Shown here: in pieces, positions 55,832 through 63,693 of the stretch
How the letters are laid out: each line of letters begins with the position of its first letter
How positions within the stretch are numbered: the first letter of the stretch is position 1
NCBI GenBank assembly: GCA_905192935.1
Contig: CAJJMX010000001.1
Coordinates: forward strand, 62,001-126,000
Origin: an uncultured Mailhella sp.
GTDB lineage: Bacteria > Desulfobacterota > Desulfovibrionia > Desulfovibrionales > Desulfovibrionaceae
Length of the DNA: 64,000 nt
Direction: 5' to 3'
Position numbers and translations under genes: made by a program
The notes under the pieces: model-generated
Told to the model about the DNA's origin: nothing
The model's input: only the letters and a program-made list of their open reading frames with translations
Database searches by the model: none

Positions 55832-57118
55832 ATGCTCCGTATCTATTCCCAAAGTCTTGGCTGCCCTAAGACCCGTGTGGACACTGAACGTCTGCTGGGA
55901 TCTCTCGGCCCCGTTCTTACCGTGGACACGCCTGAAGAGGCTGATCTCGTCTTCATCAACACCTGCGCCTTCATCGCCCCGGCCGTACAGGAATCGGTGC
56001 AGACCATTCTCCAGATGATCGCGGATCTCGGGGATCTGCCGAAGGAGAAAAAACCGTTTCTGGCCGTGGCGGGCTGTCTGCCCGGACGCTACGGCATCGC
56101 CGACCTCAGGGCCGAGCTGCCGGAAGTGGATCTGTGGCTCCATACCGACGACATAGACAGCTGGTCGGAACAGCTCGTCGCCGCGCTCGGTCTTGACGTC
56201 CCGGCCCCGGGGCGTCTTCTCAGCACCGGCCCCTCCTACGCCTGGCTCAAGATAGGCGAGGGATGCCGCCACAACTGCTCGTTCTGCGCCATTCCCTCCA
56301 TCCGGGGCAAGTACGTTTCCGAAGACGCCGACAAGCTGGTGACGGAAGCGTCGGCTCTCGTGAACGACGGCGTGAAGGAACTCATCGTCGTGGCGCAGGA
56401 CGTGACCGCCTACGGCACGGACTTCGGCAAGGATCCCCGATTCCTTCTGGAAAGGCTTCTTCGTCTCGACGGACTGGAACGCCTTCGCCTGCTCTATCTT
56501 TACCCCGGCGGCCTCACCCGCGACCTGCTCCGTTTTCTCAGGGAAGCGGGCAACCCCTTTGTCCCGTACTTCGACATGCCCCTCCAGCATGCCCATCCCG
56601 ACATTCTCAGCCGTATGGGGCGCCCCTTCTCCGGCAATCCGCAGGAAGCCGTGGACCGCATACGCGAATTCTTCCCCGAAGCCGCCCTCCGCACGACCAT
56701 GATGGTGGGCTTCCCCGGAGAAACCGACGAACATTTCCGCACGCTCATGGATTTTGTGGAAAAAAACCGCTTCCATCATATGGGCGTGTTCGCCTTCCAG
56801 CCTGAAGACGGCACCGTGGCCGCAGCCATGCCCGATCAGATAGACGACGCCGTCAAGGAGGCCAGGAAGGATGAACTCATGGAACTTCAGCGCGGCATCA
56901 GCGAGGAGATCCTCGCCGGATACGCCGGCCGGCGCATGGAGGTGCTGGTGGATGAAAGTTCCGATGAATGGCCCGGTCTCTACACCGGCCGCACCTGGTT
57001 CCAGGCTCCCGACGTGGACGGCCTGACCTATGTGAGCGGCCCGGGCGTGGAAGCCGGCGCCATGGTGGAAGCCGACATCGTAGAGACCAGGGAGTACGAT
57101 CTCATCGCCCTGGCCTGA
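55832..57118 (+). CDS. rimO: Ribosomal protein S12 methylthiotransferase RimO
   Basis: Radical-SAM enzyme that adds a methylthio group to Asp of S12. In 428 residues the UPF0004 domain carries the three Cys of the second cluster: SLGCPKTRVD, NTCAFI and AGCLPGRY. The radical-SAM Cys triad is in EGCRHNCSFCAIPS. A C-terminal TRAM domain ends the protein. The GCPK motif and the absence of the tRNA-type sequence favour RimO over MiaB. ATG 55832 is preceded by GAAGG. The lipoprotein gene begins 13 bases after the stop. Confidence 0.95.
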   Translation: MLRIYSQSLGCPKTRVDTERLLGSLGPVLTVDTPEEADLVFINTCAFIAPAVQESVQTILQMIADLGDLPKEKKPFLAVAGCLPGRYGIADLRAELPEVDLWLHTDDIDSWSEQLVAALGLDVPAPGRLLSTGPSYAWLKIGEGCRHNCSFCAIPSIRGKYVSEDADKLVTEASALVNDGVKELIVVAQDVTAYGTDFGKDPRFLLERLLRLDGLERLRLLYLYPGGLTRDLLRFLREAGNPFVPYFDMPLQHAHPDILSRMGRPFSGNPQEAVDRIREFFPEAALRTTMMVGFPGETDEHFRTLMDFVEKNRFHHMGVFAFQPEDGTVAAAMPDQIDDAVKEARKDELMELQRGISEEILAGYAGRRMEVLVDESSDEWPGLYTGRTWFQAPDVDGLTYVSGPGVEAGAMVEADIVETREYDLIALA

Positions 57119-57131
57119 ACAGAGGAACAGC

Positions 57132-58664
57132 ATGCGCAAAATACTGCTCTTTCTTTTCTGCTCGCTTCTGCTCGCCTCCTGCGTCGCGACCTCGGGAAGC
57201 TCCGGCGGCATCAGCGGCGCATGGGTGGACGATCAGGAGCGGCTCTATTATCTGGATGAGGACGGCTCTCTCGGCATTCCCGATCAGACCGCCCTCTCCG
57301 GCGTGAGCTGGCATCTTTCAAACGGCGTCCTCACGCTTGCCACCATGGACAGCCCCGGCGGCAGGGTAAGGGAACAGAAACTCATCCTGAAACAGTCCGG
57401 CTCGACCAGACTGGAGTTCACCGACGCCGAGGGCAACACCGTAATCTGGAAAAAAAGCCGGACCCAGGTCGGCAGACTGGACGGCACGCTTTTCTATCGT
57501 GAACGCATGGCCCTTCCGCCGAAAGTCATCGTCAGCGTGCAGCTCTACCCGCTGCATTCCCCCATTCCCGTGGCGAACTCCATCATGCCCGTTTCCGGCA
57601 GCGGCAGCATCCCCTTCCACGTCTACTATCTGGAACAGACCGTTCCCTCCGAGGTCAGACTCTCGGCCGCCATACTGCACAGCGGCGAAACGCTCTTCTC
57701 CACGCAGACCGACGAGGTCATCACGCTGCCGGCCTCTCCGAATGTGCTGGTCTACCGCACGACGCCCGGAGAGAGTCAGCTTCCCCCTCTGGAAACTCCC
57801 GCAAGCTACCGGGGGGAACTGAAAAGCTCCGGCAAGGATATCTCCGTGCACCTGTACCTTGAAAACGGAGGCCTTGCCCTGCTCACCCAGGACGGCGACC
57901 GCAACCAGTACATGGGCACATGGATGGAAAGGGACAGGAACCGCACCATAGAAATCACGCGCGGAGCCCTCAAGCCCGTCACCGCCACCCGCGAAGCCGG
58001 GGGAAATCTGCTGCTGCACGGTCTTTCCTCCCAGCCCGTGGAACTCAGAAAGGCCGATATCTCCTGGCCGTCCAAGGGATTCCTGCTCGAAGGCGAACTG
58101 AGACGGCAGAACGGTCAGCCCGTATTTTCCGAATGCAATTCCCAGCGGGACATCCCCATCCAGCCTTCCGGAAAGGGCTATGACCAGCTCAGCCGTATTC
58201 TTCAGACCAGCGGCAATTCCTCCGTAGTCCTCGAAGGCCGGCTTCAGGACGGACACCTTGAGGCCTCCAACGTCTTTCTTGTGCAGAAAGGCGGCGTCTG
58301 TTCCACGGAAAACTACGCCTCCGCCCCGCTTGTCCAGACCTACTGGCGTCTTCGCGAACTCGACGGCAAGCAGATCGAGCTTTTCCCCGATCAGCCGGAA
58401 CCCCATCTCATTCTGCGCGACAACGGACAGGCTTCGGGCTCCGACGGCTGCAACAACTTCTTCATGAACTGGAAACGCAAGGACGAGACTCTGAAATTCT
58501 CGGACGGCGGCTCCACGCTGCGCATCTGCCCGCAGGGACAGGAACAGTCCCGCGCCATACACGCCATGTTCTCCAGGGTCGACGAGTGGAACATCAACGG
58601 CTCCATGCTTGAGCTGCGCTCGAAGAAAAGCATAGTCGCCGTGTTCGAAGCCGTGGACATGTAG
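57132..58664 (+). CDS. Multidomain envelope lipoprotein (YbaY-, NlpE- and META/HslJ-like domains)
   Basis: 510 residues with a lipoprotein signal: hydrophobic core and lipobox LLASC, so Cys17 is lipidated. The N-terminal part (about 25-110) resembles a small lipocalin-like barrel. Residues about 115-212 (FYRERMALPPKVIVSVQLY) fit the YbaY/pilotin-like domain. About 220-385 (PVELRKAD, FLLEGELRRQNG) recall the NlpE envelope-stress domain. The C terminus (about 400-510) is a META domain as in HslJ: TYWRLRELDG, ASGSDGCNNFF and TLRICP. These pieces occur as separate proteins elsewhere, so a fused form suggests a composite envelope-stress or export sensor; that role is inference. It sits directly behind rimO and ends at a strong terminator. 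Confidence 0.8.
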   Translation: MRKILLFLFCSLLLASCVATSGSSGGISGAWVDDQERLYYLDEDGSLGIPDQTALSGVSWHLSNGVLTLATMDSPGGRVREQKLILKQSGSTRLEFTDAEGNTVIWKKSRTQVGRLDGTLFYRERMALPPKVIVSVQLYPLHSPIPVANSIMPVSGSGSIPFHVYYLEQTVPSEVRLSAAILHSGETLFSTQTDEVITLPASPNVLVYRTTPGESQLPPLETPASYRGELKSSGKDISVHLYLENGGLALLTQDGDRNQYMGTWMERDRNRTIEITRGALKPVTATREAGGNLLLHGLSSQPVELRKADISWPSKGFLLEGELRRQNGQPVFSECNSQRDIPIQPSGKGYDQLSRILQTSGNSSVVLEGRLQDGHLEASNVFLVQKGGVCSTENYASAPLVQTYWRLRELDGKQIELFPDQPEPHLILRDNGQASGSDGCNNFFMNWKRKDETLKFSDGGSTLRICPQGQEQSRAIHAMFSRVDEWNINGSMLELRSKKSIVAVFEAVDM

Positions 58665-58694
58665 CGAAGAAAAACGTTTCTTCCATACGCTATG

Positions 58695-58730
58695 AAAAGG
58701 GCCCCGTGCGATGACGCACGGGGCCCTTTT
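58695..58730 (+). terminator. Bidirectional intrinsic terminator before hldD
   Basis: AAAAGGGCCCCGTGCG and CGCACGGGGCCCTTTT form a perfect 16-bp stem with an ATGA loop, flanked by T4 on each strand. It serves both the lipoprotein gene and the convergent hldD. Confidence 0.92.
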
Positions 58731-58750
58731 GCCGTTCACGGCAGTTCTTT

Positions 58751-59731
58751 CTACAGAGTGCAGAGATACGGATCGTCCTTCAGAAGATAATTCCGCACGT
58801 AATCGTCCACGCCCTCTTCCAGCGAATGGAACTTCACCGGGCATTTCTCACGCTCAAGCCAGCTCATGTCCGCTTCGGTGAAGTACTGGTACTTGCCCTT
58901 GAGATGCTCGGGCATGTCGAAGTACTCGATGTCCGCGGGGCGGTCCATGGCGGCGAACACGGCCTTCGCCAGATCGTTCCAGCTGCGGGCGTGTCCCGTG
59001 CCCACGTTGAAGATGCCGTTGCACGAAGGCGTTTCCATGAACCAGCGCATGAGTGCGGCGCAGTCCTTGGAATACACGAAGTCGCGCACGGACTCGCCGT
59101 CGCCGTACTGGGGATTGTCCGAGCGGAACAGGCGTATCTTTCCGGTTTCCTTCACCTGAGGCACGGCGCGGCAGACCATGCTCATCATGCTGCCCTTGTG
59201 ATATTCGTCGGGGCCGTACACGTTGAAGAACTTGAGATTGACCACCTCGCCGAGAAGCTTGTGCTGCATGCACCACATGTCGAAAAGTTTTTTCGAGTAG
59301 CCGTACATGTTGAGCGGACGAAGCTTCGGCATGAGCTCGAGCGCATCGGAAAAACCGAGTTCGCCGTCGCCGTAGGTGGCGGCGCTGCTTGCGGTGATGA
59401 AGCGGGCTCCGGCCTCAAGAGCGGCAAGGCAGACTTCCACCGTGTAGTGGAAGTTGTTCTCCATGAGAAAATCGGCGTTGCGCTCGGTGGTGGAGGAGCA
59501 CGCTCCCATGTGGATCACGCACTCCACGCCCTCCAGCTTCTTGCCGGAGCGGAGCTCAGCAAGGAACTTGTCGCGGTGCATGTAGTTGCTGTAGCGCAGG
59601 TGGGAAAGATTCTTCCACTTTTCCGTGGACGCAAGATTGTCCACCACAAGGATGTCGTCCACGCCCTGACGGTTCAGTTCCCATATCATGTTTGCGCCGA
59701 TAAGGCCGGCGCCGCCTGTGACTATGATCAT
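58751..59731 (-). CDS. hldD: ADP-L-glycero-D-manno-heptose 6-epimerase
   Basis: Makes ADP-L-glycero-D-manno-heptose for the LPS inner core. The 326 residues are an extended SDR: GGAGLIGANMIWEL at the N terminus, VVDNLAST, the serine region ASSAATYG and YGYSKKLFD with the catalytic Tyr-x3-Lys. DNPQYGDGESVRDFVY and TGHARSWNDLA near the C terminus are HldD-typical. The start overlaps the YkgJ-type gene by four bases. Its presence shows a heptose-containing LPS. Confidence 0.95.
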   Translation of the reverse strand: MIIVTGGAGLIGANMIWELNRQGVDDILVVDNLASTEKWKNLSHLRYSNYMHRDKFLAELRSGKKLEGVECVIHMGACSSTTERNADFLMENNFHYTVEVCLAALEAGARFITASSAATYGDGELGFSDALELMPKLRPLNMYGYSKKLFDMWCMQHKLLGEVVNLKFFNVYGPDEYHKGSMMSMVCRAVPQVKETGKIRLFRSDNPQYGDGESVRDFVYSKDCAALMRWFMETPSCNGIFNVGTGHARSWNDLAKAVFAAMDRPADIEYFDMPEHLKGKYQYFTEADMSWLEREKCPVKFHSLEEGVDDYVRNYLLKDDPYLCTL

Positions 59732-60426
59732 TCGTGCCCCTTCAGAGTTGCCTTCGTGGTCTGCACGAGGGTGATGCTGCCGTCGGCGTTGTGCCTGGCG
59801 TCAATGCCGAACATGATGACGGTGTGCAGAAGCGGACGGCCGAACAGAAAGTCCAGCATTTCCTTCTGAACCTTGCCCTTTTCCATGATGAGCTCGCGAA
59901 AGGCCCTGTCGTATTCCACGACTTCCACAAGAGCGCGACGGGCGGCCTCCTGCTTCTCGAGATGGGAGGCAAGCTCGATGAGCGCCGCATAGTTGCAGCG
60001 GGCCTCATGGGCTTCCACGGAATCCATGAGCCACTGCGGCGCATGAAGAAGTTCCAGTATGGCTCTGCGGTCCAGCCTGTCCTCCCCGTGCATGGAAAGA
60101 AGCGCGGAGGGATCGTCGCAGAACAGGGCCCGGCATTCCGCGGGGGCGCTGTCGTGGATGAAGCAGCGGTTGTCGCCCATGAGAAAACGGCAGGTCCACT
60201 CGTCGGGCCGCGAACCGTAGGGAGGGGCGATCTTCACGATCTCCTCGGGAAGCGGCACCACATGCTCGTTGGAAGTGTCGCGCACAAGTTCGCCTGCGCG
60301 GAACGTGCAGAGATCCTGCAGCTGAAGCACGCCGTCCACAAGCAGCGGAGCATCTTCCTTATGAAGAGCCGGACCACCCTTGCGGCAGCAGGTTCCGCAC
60401 TGGCGGCACTGATGATTTTCGCTCAT
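59728..60426 (-). CDS. YkgJ-family cysteine-cluster protein
   Basis: 232 residues with an N-terminal CRQCGTCC followed by further Cys (LCTFRAG, CRFLMGDNRCFIH, ECRALFCD), the pattern of the YkgJ/UPF0153 family, thought to bind zinc or an Fe-S cluster. Function is unknown. The stop overlaps the hldD start in ATGA, so the two are translationally coupled; this may point to a role connected with LPS heptose or simply shared control. GAGG is correctly spaced before ATG 60426. Confidence 0.85.
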   Translation of the reverse strand: MSENHQCRQCGTCCRKGGPALHKEDAPLLVDGVLQLQDLCTFRAGELVRDTSNEHVVPLPEEIVKIAPPYGSRPDEWTCRFLMGDNRCFIHDSAPAECRALFCDDPSALLSMHGEDRLDRRAILELLHAPQWLMDSVEAHEARCNYAALIELASHLEKQEAARRALVEVVEYDRAFRELIMEKGKVQKEMLDFLFGRPLLHTVIMFGIDARHNADGSITLVQTTKATLKGHE

Positions 60427-60482
60427 GATATCCTCATTTGTTGAACTGCGCCGGTCGGAAGGTCATGTGCCCTTCCATCCGT

Positions 60483-60508
60483 GAGGCGGGGACCGTCGTC
60501 CCCGCCTC
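60483..60508 (-). terminator. Strong stem upstream of the YkgJ-type gene
   Basis: GAGGCGGGGAC and GTCCCCGCCTC form a perfect 11-bp stem with a CGTC loop. On the minus strand the T-run precedes rather than follows it, so it is not a standard terminator; it may mark the 3' end of the small coiled-coil gene's mRNA or a leader structure. Confidence 0.5.
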
Positions 60509-60529
60509 AAAAAACACCGGACACAGGCG

Positions 60530-60829
60530 CTATCGGTCAAGTCCTTTATACATCCTGAGTCTGTTCATGCGCACTCTGCGGTACTGCATATGCGTTTCCA
60601 GCATGTTCTTCTGCTGGTGCAGCTCATGTATTTCCTGCGGGAACACTATGCCTTTTTCCACATCTTCGGCATCCATGAGTTCCCGTATCTTCTGCGCGCA
60701 CTGCTTCTGCACCGCCGCGATCACGGCCATCTGGGCCTCAAGCTCAGAAATCGTCTCCGGAAGCGGTTTCCGGAGGAAGCTCTCCATAGACTCCCTGGGC
60801 GATGACTCTTCTGCGCGCGGGTTTTGCAT
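60530..60829 (-). CDS. Small coiled-coil protein of unknown function
   Basis: 99 residues, helical throughout and highly charged. Residues about 25-90 (ETISELEAQMAVIAAVQKQC, then ELHQQKNMLETHMQYRRVRM) have the heptad look of a coiled coil. I do not recognise a family. The start at 60829 has AGGAG eight bases upstream and lies 86 bases inside the end of the AroA-like gene; another start at 60787 (MESFLRKP) also has a GGGAG and would shorten the overlap. The overlap makes co-translation with the AroA-like protein likely and suggests a partner role. Confidence 0.6.
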   Translation of the reverse strand: MQNPRAEESSPRESMESFLRKPLPETISELEAQMAVIAAVQKQCAQKIRELMDAEDVEKGIVFPQEIHELHQQKNMLETHMQYRRVRMNRLRMYKGLDR

Positions 60830-62570
60830 CTTCAGTCTCCTGCTCGACTTTACGTTTGAGTTCAGGACGGGGCAGCGTATTGTACATGTTCCAGAAGGAC
60901 GGGAACAGACCGGTCATCACGCCGGGGTTGGAAAGGTGCAGGTTGGGCCGGAGGAAGGCGCCCAGCGCGTAGGCCATGGCCCACTGCGCGGAAGGAGCCA
61001 CCCAGGAGCCGGGCACCGTCTCTTCCACGGGAACGAGCACGCCGTCCTTCTCCTCCACGCCGCAGCGGGAAAGGAAGGCCGTCACCACATGCCGGTCCTC
61101 TTCAGGCATTTCAGGCAGGGAAACCTTCGCCCCTTCATGCGCCGAGGCGGCCATGATGACCGTGCAGAGAGGAAGAAGCTCGGGGCACTTGTCGAGCACG
61201 TCCTTCATGACCTCAGGCGCGGGAGCCGCCGTTTCACGTTCCTTGCCGGTGCATTCCACCTGCTGGGAGCCGTACTTCACATTGAGGCCTGCGCCGCGCA
61301 GAATCTTTTCCACGAGACCGGAAGCTGCATTTCTGCCCCATACGCCTTCCAGCACGGCGCGACCGCCGTTGAAGCCGGGGAACATGAGCACCGTGGCCGC
61401 CACGGAAGCATCCATGGGAACCACGGGACGGGCGGGCACGGAAATATCGCCGCGCTGCACGAAAACATCGCGTCCCTGTCTTTCCACCTTCATGCCGCAG
61501 CCGGAAAGCACGTCCAGAACGAGAGGCAGCAGACGAGGCTCATGTTCGGGCAGCGTCAGACGGCAGCTCGTTTCCCAGAAGGGAGAAGCCAGCACGAGAG
61601 CGGCCACGAAATCTTCGGGAAGATCATCGGGAAGACGGACTTCACGAGGCATGAGACCGGAACATTCCATGCGCACGGGCAGACCGTCCTGAGAGGGAAT
61701 GACATTGGTCAGGCGCACGCCGAGCTGAGGCAGAAAATGCCGCAGGGGAGCGATGTCGAGAAAACGCAGGGAGCTGTCGCCGGTGAGCTTGAGCCTTGCG
61801 GGCATGCCCACGCACAGGGCGATGACGAGCCAGAGGTTGAAGACGTCGTCGCCCACGTGAATGACCTTGTCCATATTGCGGGCAAGACCGTTGCCGCCGC
61901 GGCTCTGCACGTCGCCGTTGTCTTCCCACCAGAGCTGGCCGCCTATCTGATTGAGCGCCTTCACGCCGCTCACCACGGCGTCGGTCAGAGCCACACGGGA
62001 CACGCAGGTCACCTGACCTGCGGCCGCAGCCACGGCCAGCCAGCAGCGGGCCGCCACGGTATCGGACGGAGCGGGAATGTGAATATCCACTTCTTCGCCG
62101 TTGGGGGCGAGATTATAGAAGCCCTGCTCCTCTTCCATGCGGGTCAGAGGCTCGATGGTCTGAAGCAGCATGAAAAGATCACGGGAAAGACGATTGTCGC
62201 GGGCAAGACGGGCGGCCTTGCCTTCCCAGGCGGTACGCAGAGCCTTTTCCGTTTCGGGAGCGAGGCGGCCGCCGCGGCGCAGGCGGGCGAGCATCTGGGC
62301 GCGACGCATCACAAGATGCAGAATGTCGTTGTCCAGATCCATGATGGCGCCGAGATCCCCTCTGCGTGAAGGCGCACGATCCGAGCGCGGCTTGTAGCCG
62401 TCCTTTTTAAAGTCCCTGCGCCCTTCCCGGCGCTGGTCGTCGCCGCGTTCAAAACGACGCGGGCGGAAATTTTCCGAATGTTCCTGACGGCGGCCTTCGC
62501 CGCGTTCTCCATCATTTTTTCTGAAGGAACGCCTGGCGAAATCCTTTCTGTCCTCGCCCCTATTCTCCAT
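60744..62570 (-). CDS. EPSP-synthase-fold protein lacking catalytic motifs, with chorismate-mutase-like N-terminal region
   Basis: 608 residues. Residues 1-70 are a basic/acidic low-complexity tail (RRFERGDDQRREGRRDFKK). Residues about 71-140 (LGAIMDLDNDILHLVMRR) resemble the AroQ chorismate mutase helices but keep only part of its active site. Residues about 160-565 follow AroA: VPMDASVAATVLMFPG near 384 and AMAYALGAFLRPNLHL near 531, and a FPSFW end. The AroA active-site motifs are altered: the SKS-type Lys loop reads PAPSD, the NAGT-R region reads VGDDVFNL and DHRMAM reads SAQWAM. It is therefore unlikely to be a working EPSP synthase; a structural, regulatory or RNA-binding role is inference. 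The family has not been checked against a database. Confidence 0.7.
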   Translation of the reverse strand: MENRGEDRKDFARRSFRKNDGERGEGRRQEHSENFRPRRFERGDDQRREGRRDFKKDGYKPRSDRAPSRRGDLGAIMDLDNDILHLVMRRAQMLARLRRGGRLAPETEKALRTAWEGKAARLARDNRLSRDLFMLLQTIEPLTRMEEEQGFYNLAPNGEEVDIHIPAPSDTVAARCWLAVAAAAGQVTCVSRVALTDAVVSGVKALNQIGGQLWWEDNGDVQSRGGNGLARNMDKVIHVGDDVFNLWLVIALCVGMPARLKLTGDSSLRFLDIAPLRHFLPQLGVRLTNVIPSQDGLPVRMECSGLMPREVRLPDDLPEDFVAALVLASPFWETSCRLTLPEHEPRLLPLVLDVLSGCGMKVERQGRDVFVQRGDISVPARPVVPMDASVAATVLMFPGFNGGRAVLEGVWGRNAASGLVEKILRGAGLNVKYGSQQVECTGKERETAAPAPEVMKDVLDKCPELLPLCTVIMAASAHEGAKVSLPEMPEEDRHVVTAFLSRCGVEEKDGVLVPVEETVPGSWVAPSAQWAMAYALGAFLRPNLHLSNPGVMTGLFPSFWNMYNTLPRPELKRKVEQETEDAKPARRRVIAQGVYGELPPETASGDDF

Positions 62571-62977
62571 GTCAAACCTGCTTTGAGCTGTGCGTGGCGC
62601 GTCGGCAGGCGCGCACGTCGTTTCAAAAGGGGCAAAAAGCGAAGCCGACGCCCCGTAAGTTCACCCCGTATGCCGACCTTCCTTTGCGGAAAGTCATGGT
62701 GAACAGGCATGATATCCCTATTGCATCCGACGGGCAAGCCTTTTACCCGCCCTCCCCCCGGCAAAGGCTTCACTCCGGAAGGACAACGCGCTATGCTTGC
62801 CTTCCCCGAAAAGCAGCAGAGGAACGGTCCGCATCCCCGGTCCGTTTTCTCTGCAAAAAACGGCCTCCGGGATTCTTCAGACTCATCGGAACGTTCCCGC
62901 CGACCGCTCCGACGATACGGAGCGTGCGCCCGAAAACGCGCTTTTTTCCTGAAAACCATTCACTGCAAGGAACACAC
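62571..62977. other. Divergent intergenic region of about 400 bases
   Basis: Lies between the start codons of the AroA-like gene and the methyltransferase. Frames here are not convincing: Arg/Pro-rich, without ribosome sites. No RNA gene or strong hairpin was recognised. It should hold both promoters, but no clear -35/-10 stands out. Confidence 0.45.
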
Positions 62978-63631
62978 ATGGAACAGTTCACGCCCTTCGA
63001 CCGGTTATTCCAGTCCTGCGGCAGAATATGGCACATACGCCGCGCCGACATGGACAAGCTCTGGGCCGACATGGACAAACAGGAAGGCGAGGAAGCCCAT
63101 CTGCCCTACTGGAATGAGATATGGCCCTCGTCCCTGGGTCTCGCCGGATGGCTGGCCGAAATGCAGGACGACATCAGGGGGAAAAACTGCCTCGACATGG
63201 GCTGCGGACTCGGATTCACGGCTCTGCTCGGCCGCTGGCTCGGCGCCGAGGTCACCGGCATGGACTATGAGCCGGAGGCCCTGAAGTATGCCGAGATAAA
63301 CGCCCGTCTCAACGCCGTCGAAGGCGTGACCTTCACGGTCATGGACTGGAGAGAGCCGACCTTCACCCCCGAGAGCTTCGACCGCATCTGGGCCGGCGAC
63401 ATCATGTACGAAAAGGACTTCGCCCACCCCATCGCCGCCTTTCTTTCCTCCATGCTGAAGAAGGGCGGAAGAGCCTGGATCGCCGAGCCCGGCAGGGACA
63501 TCTTCCATCACCTTCTCGACGCGCTGCCCGAACACAAGCTCCGTCACAAGCGCATATGCTCCCTGCCCGTCTCCCCGCTCACCGAGCAGGACGTGCCCGT
63601 TCCCGTGACCATCTGGGAAGTGGCGAAATAG
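62978..63631 (+). CDS. Class I SAM-dependent methyltransferase
   Basis: 217 residues. The SAM-binding fold is clear: LDMGCGLGFTALLGRWLGAE (motif I), an acidic end of strand 2 (GMDYEPEALKYAE), then VMDWREPTF and DRIWAGDIMYEKDF. The type of sequence after motif I (LPYWNEIWPSSLGLAGWL before it) resembles the METTL/ETFB-lysine and related protein-methyltransferase group, suggesting a protein target, but small molecules are possible. AAGGAA precedes ATG 62978. It is followed by a strong bidirectional terminator. Confidence 0.8.
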   Translation: MEQFTPFDRLFQSCGRIWHIRRADMDKLWADMDKQEGEEAHLPYWNEIWPSSLGLAGWLAEMQDDIRGKNCLDMGCGLGFTALLGRWLGAEVTGMDYEPEALKYAEINARLNAVEGVTFTVMDWREPTFTPESFDRIWAGDIMYEKDFAHPIAAFLSSMLKKGGRAWIAEPGRDIFHHLLDALPEHKLRHKRICSLPVSPLTEQDVPVPVTIWEVAK

Positions 63632-63650
63632 ATGCTCTTCCTCCTTCCGC

Positions 63651-63689
63651 AAGAAAAGGCTCTCCGTTCAAGACGGAGAGCCTTTTCTT
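63651..63689 (+). terminator. Bidirectional intrinsic terminator
   Basis: AAGAAAAGGCTCTCCGT and ACGGAGAGCCTTTTCTT form a perfect 17-bp stem with a 5-nt loop. T-rich ends on both strands allow it to end the methyltransferase transcript and the convergent kinase-like gene. Confidence 0.9.
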
Positions 63690-63693
63690 GCGG

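Noticed and set aside
61226..61250. Partial parS-like GTTTCACG inside the AroA-like gene
   Set aside because: Only one half of the palindrome is present, so ParB binding is unlikely.
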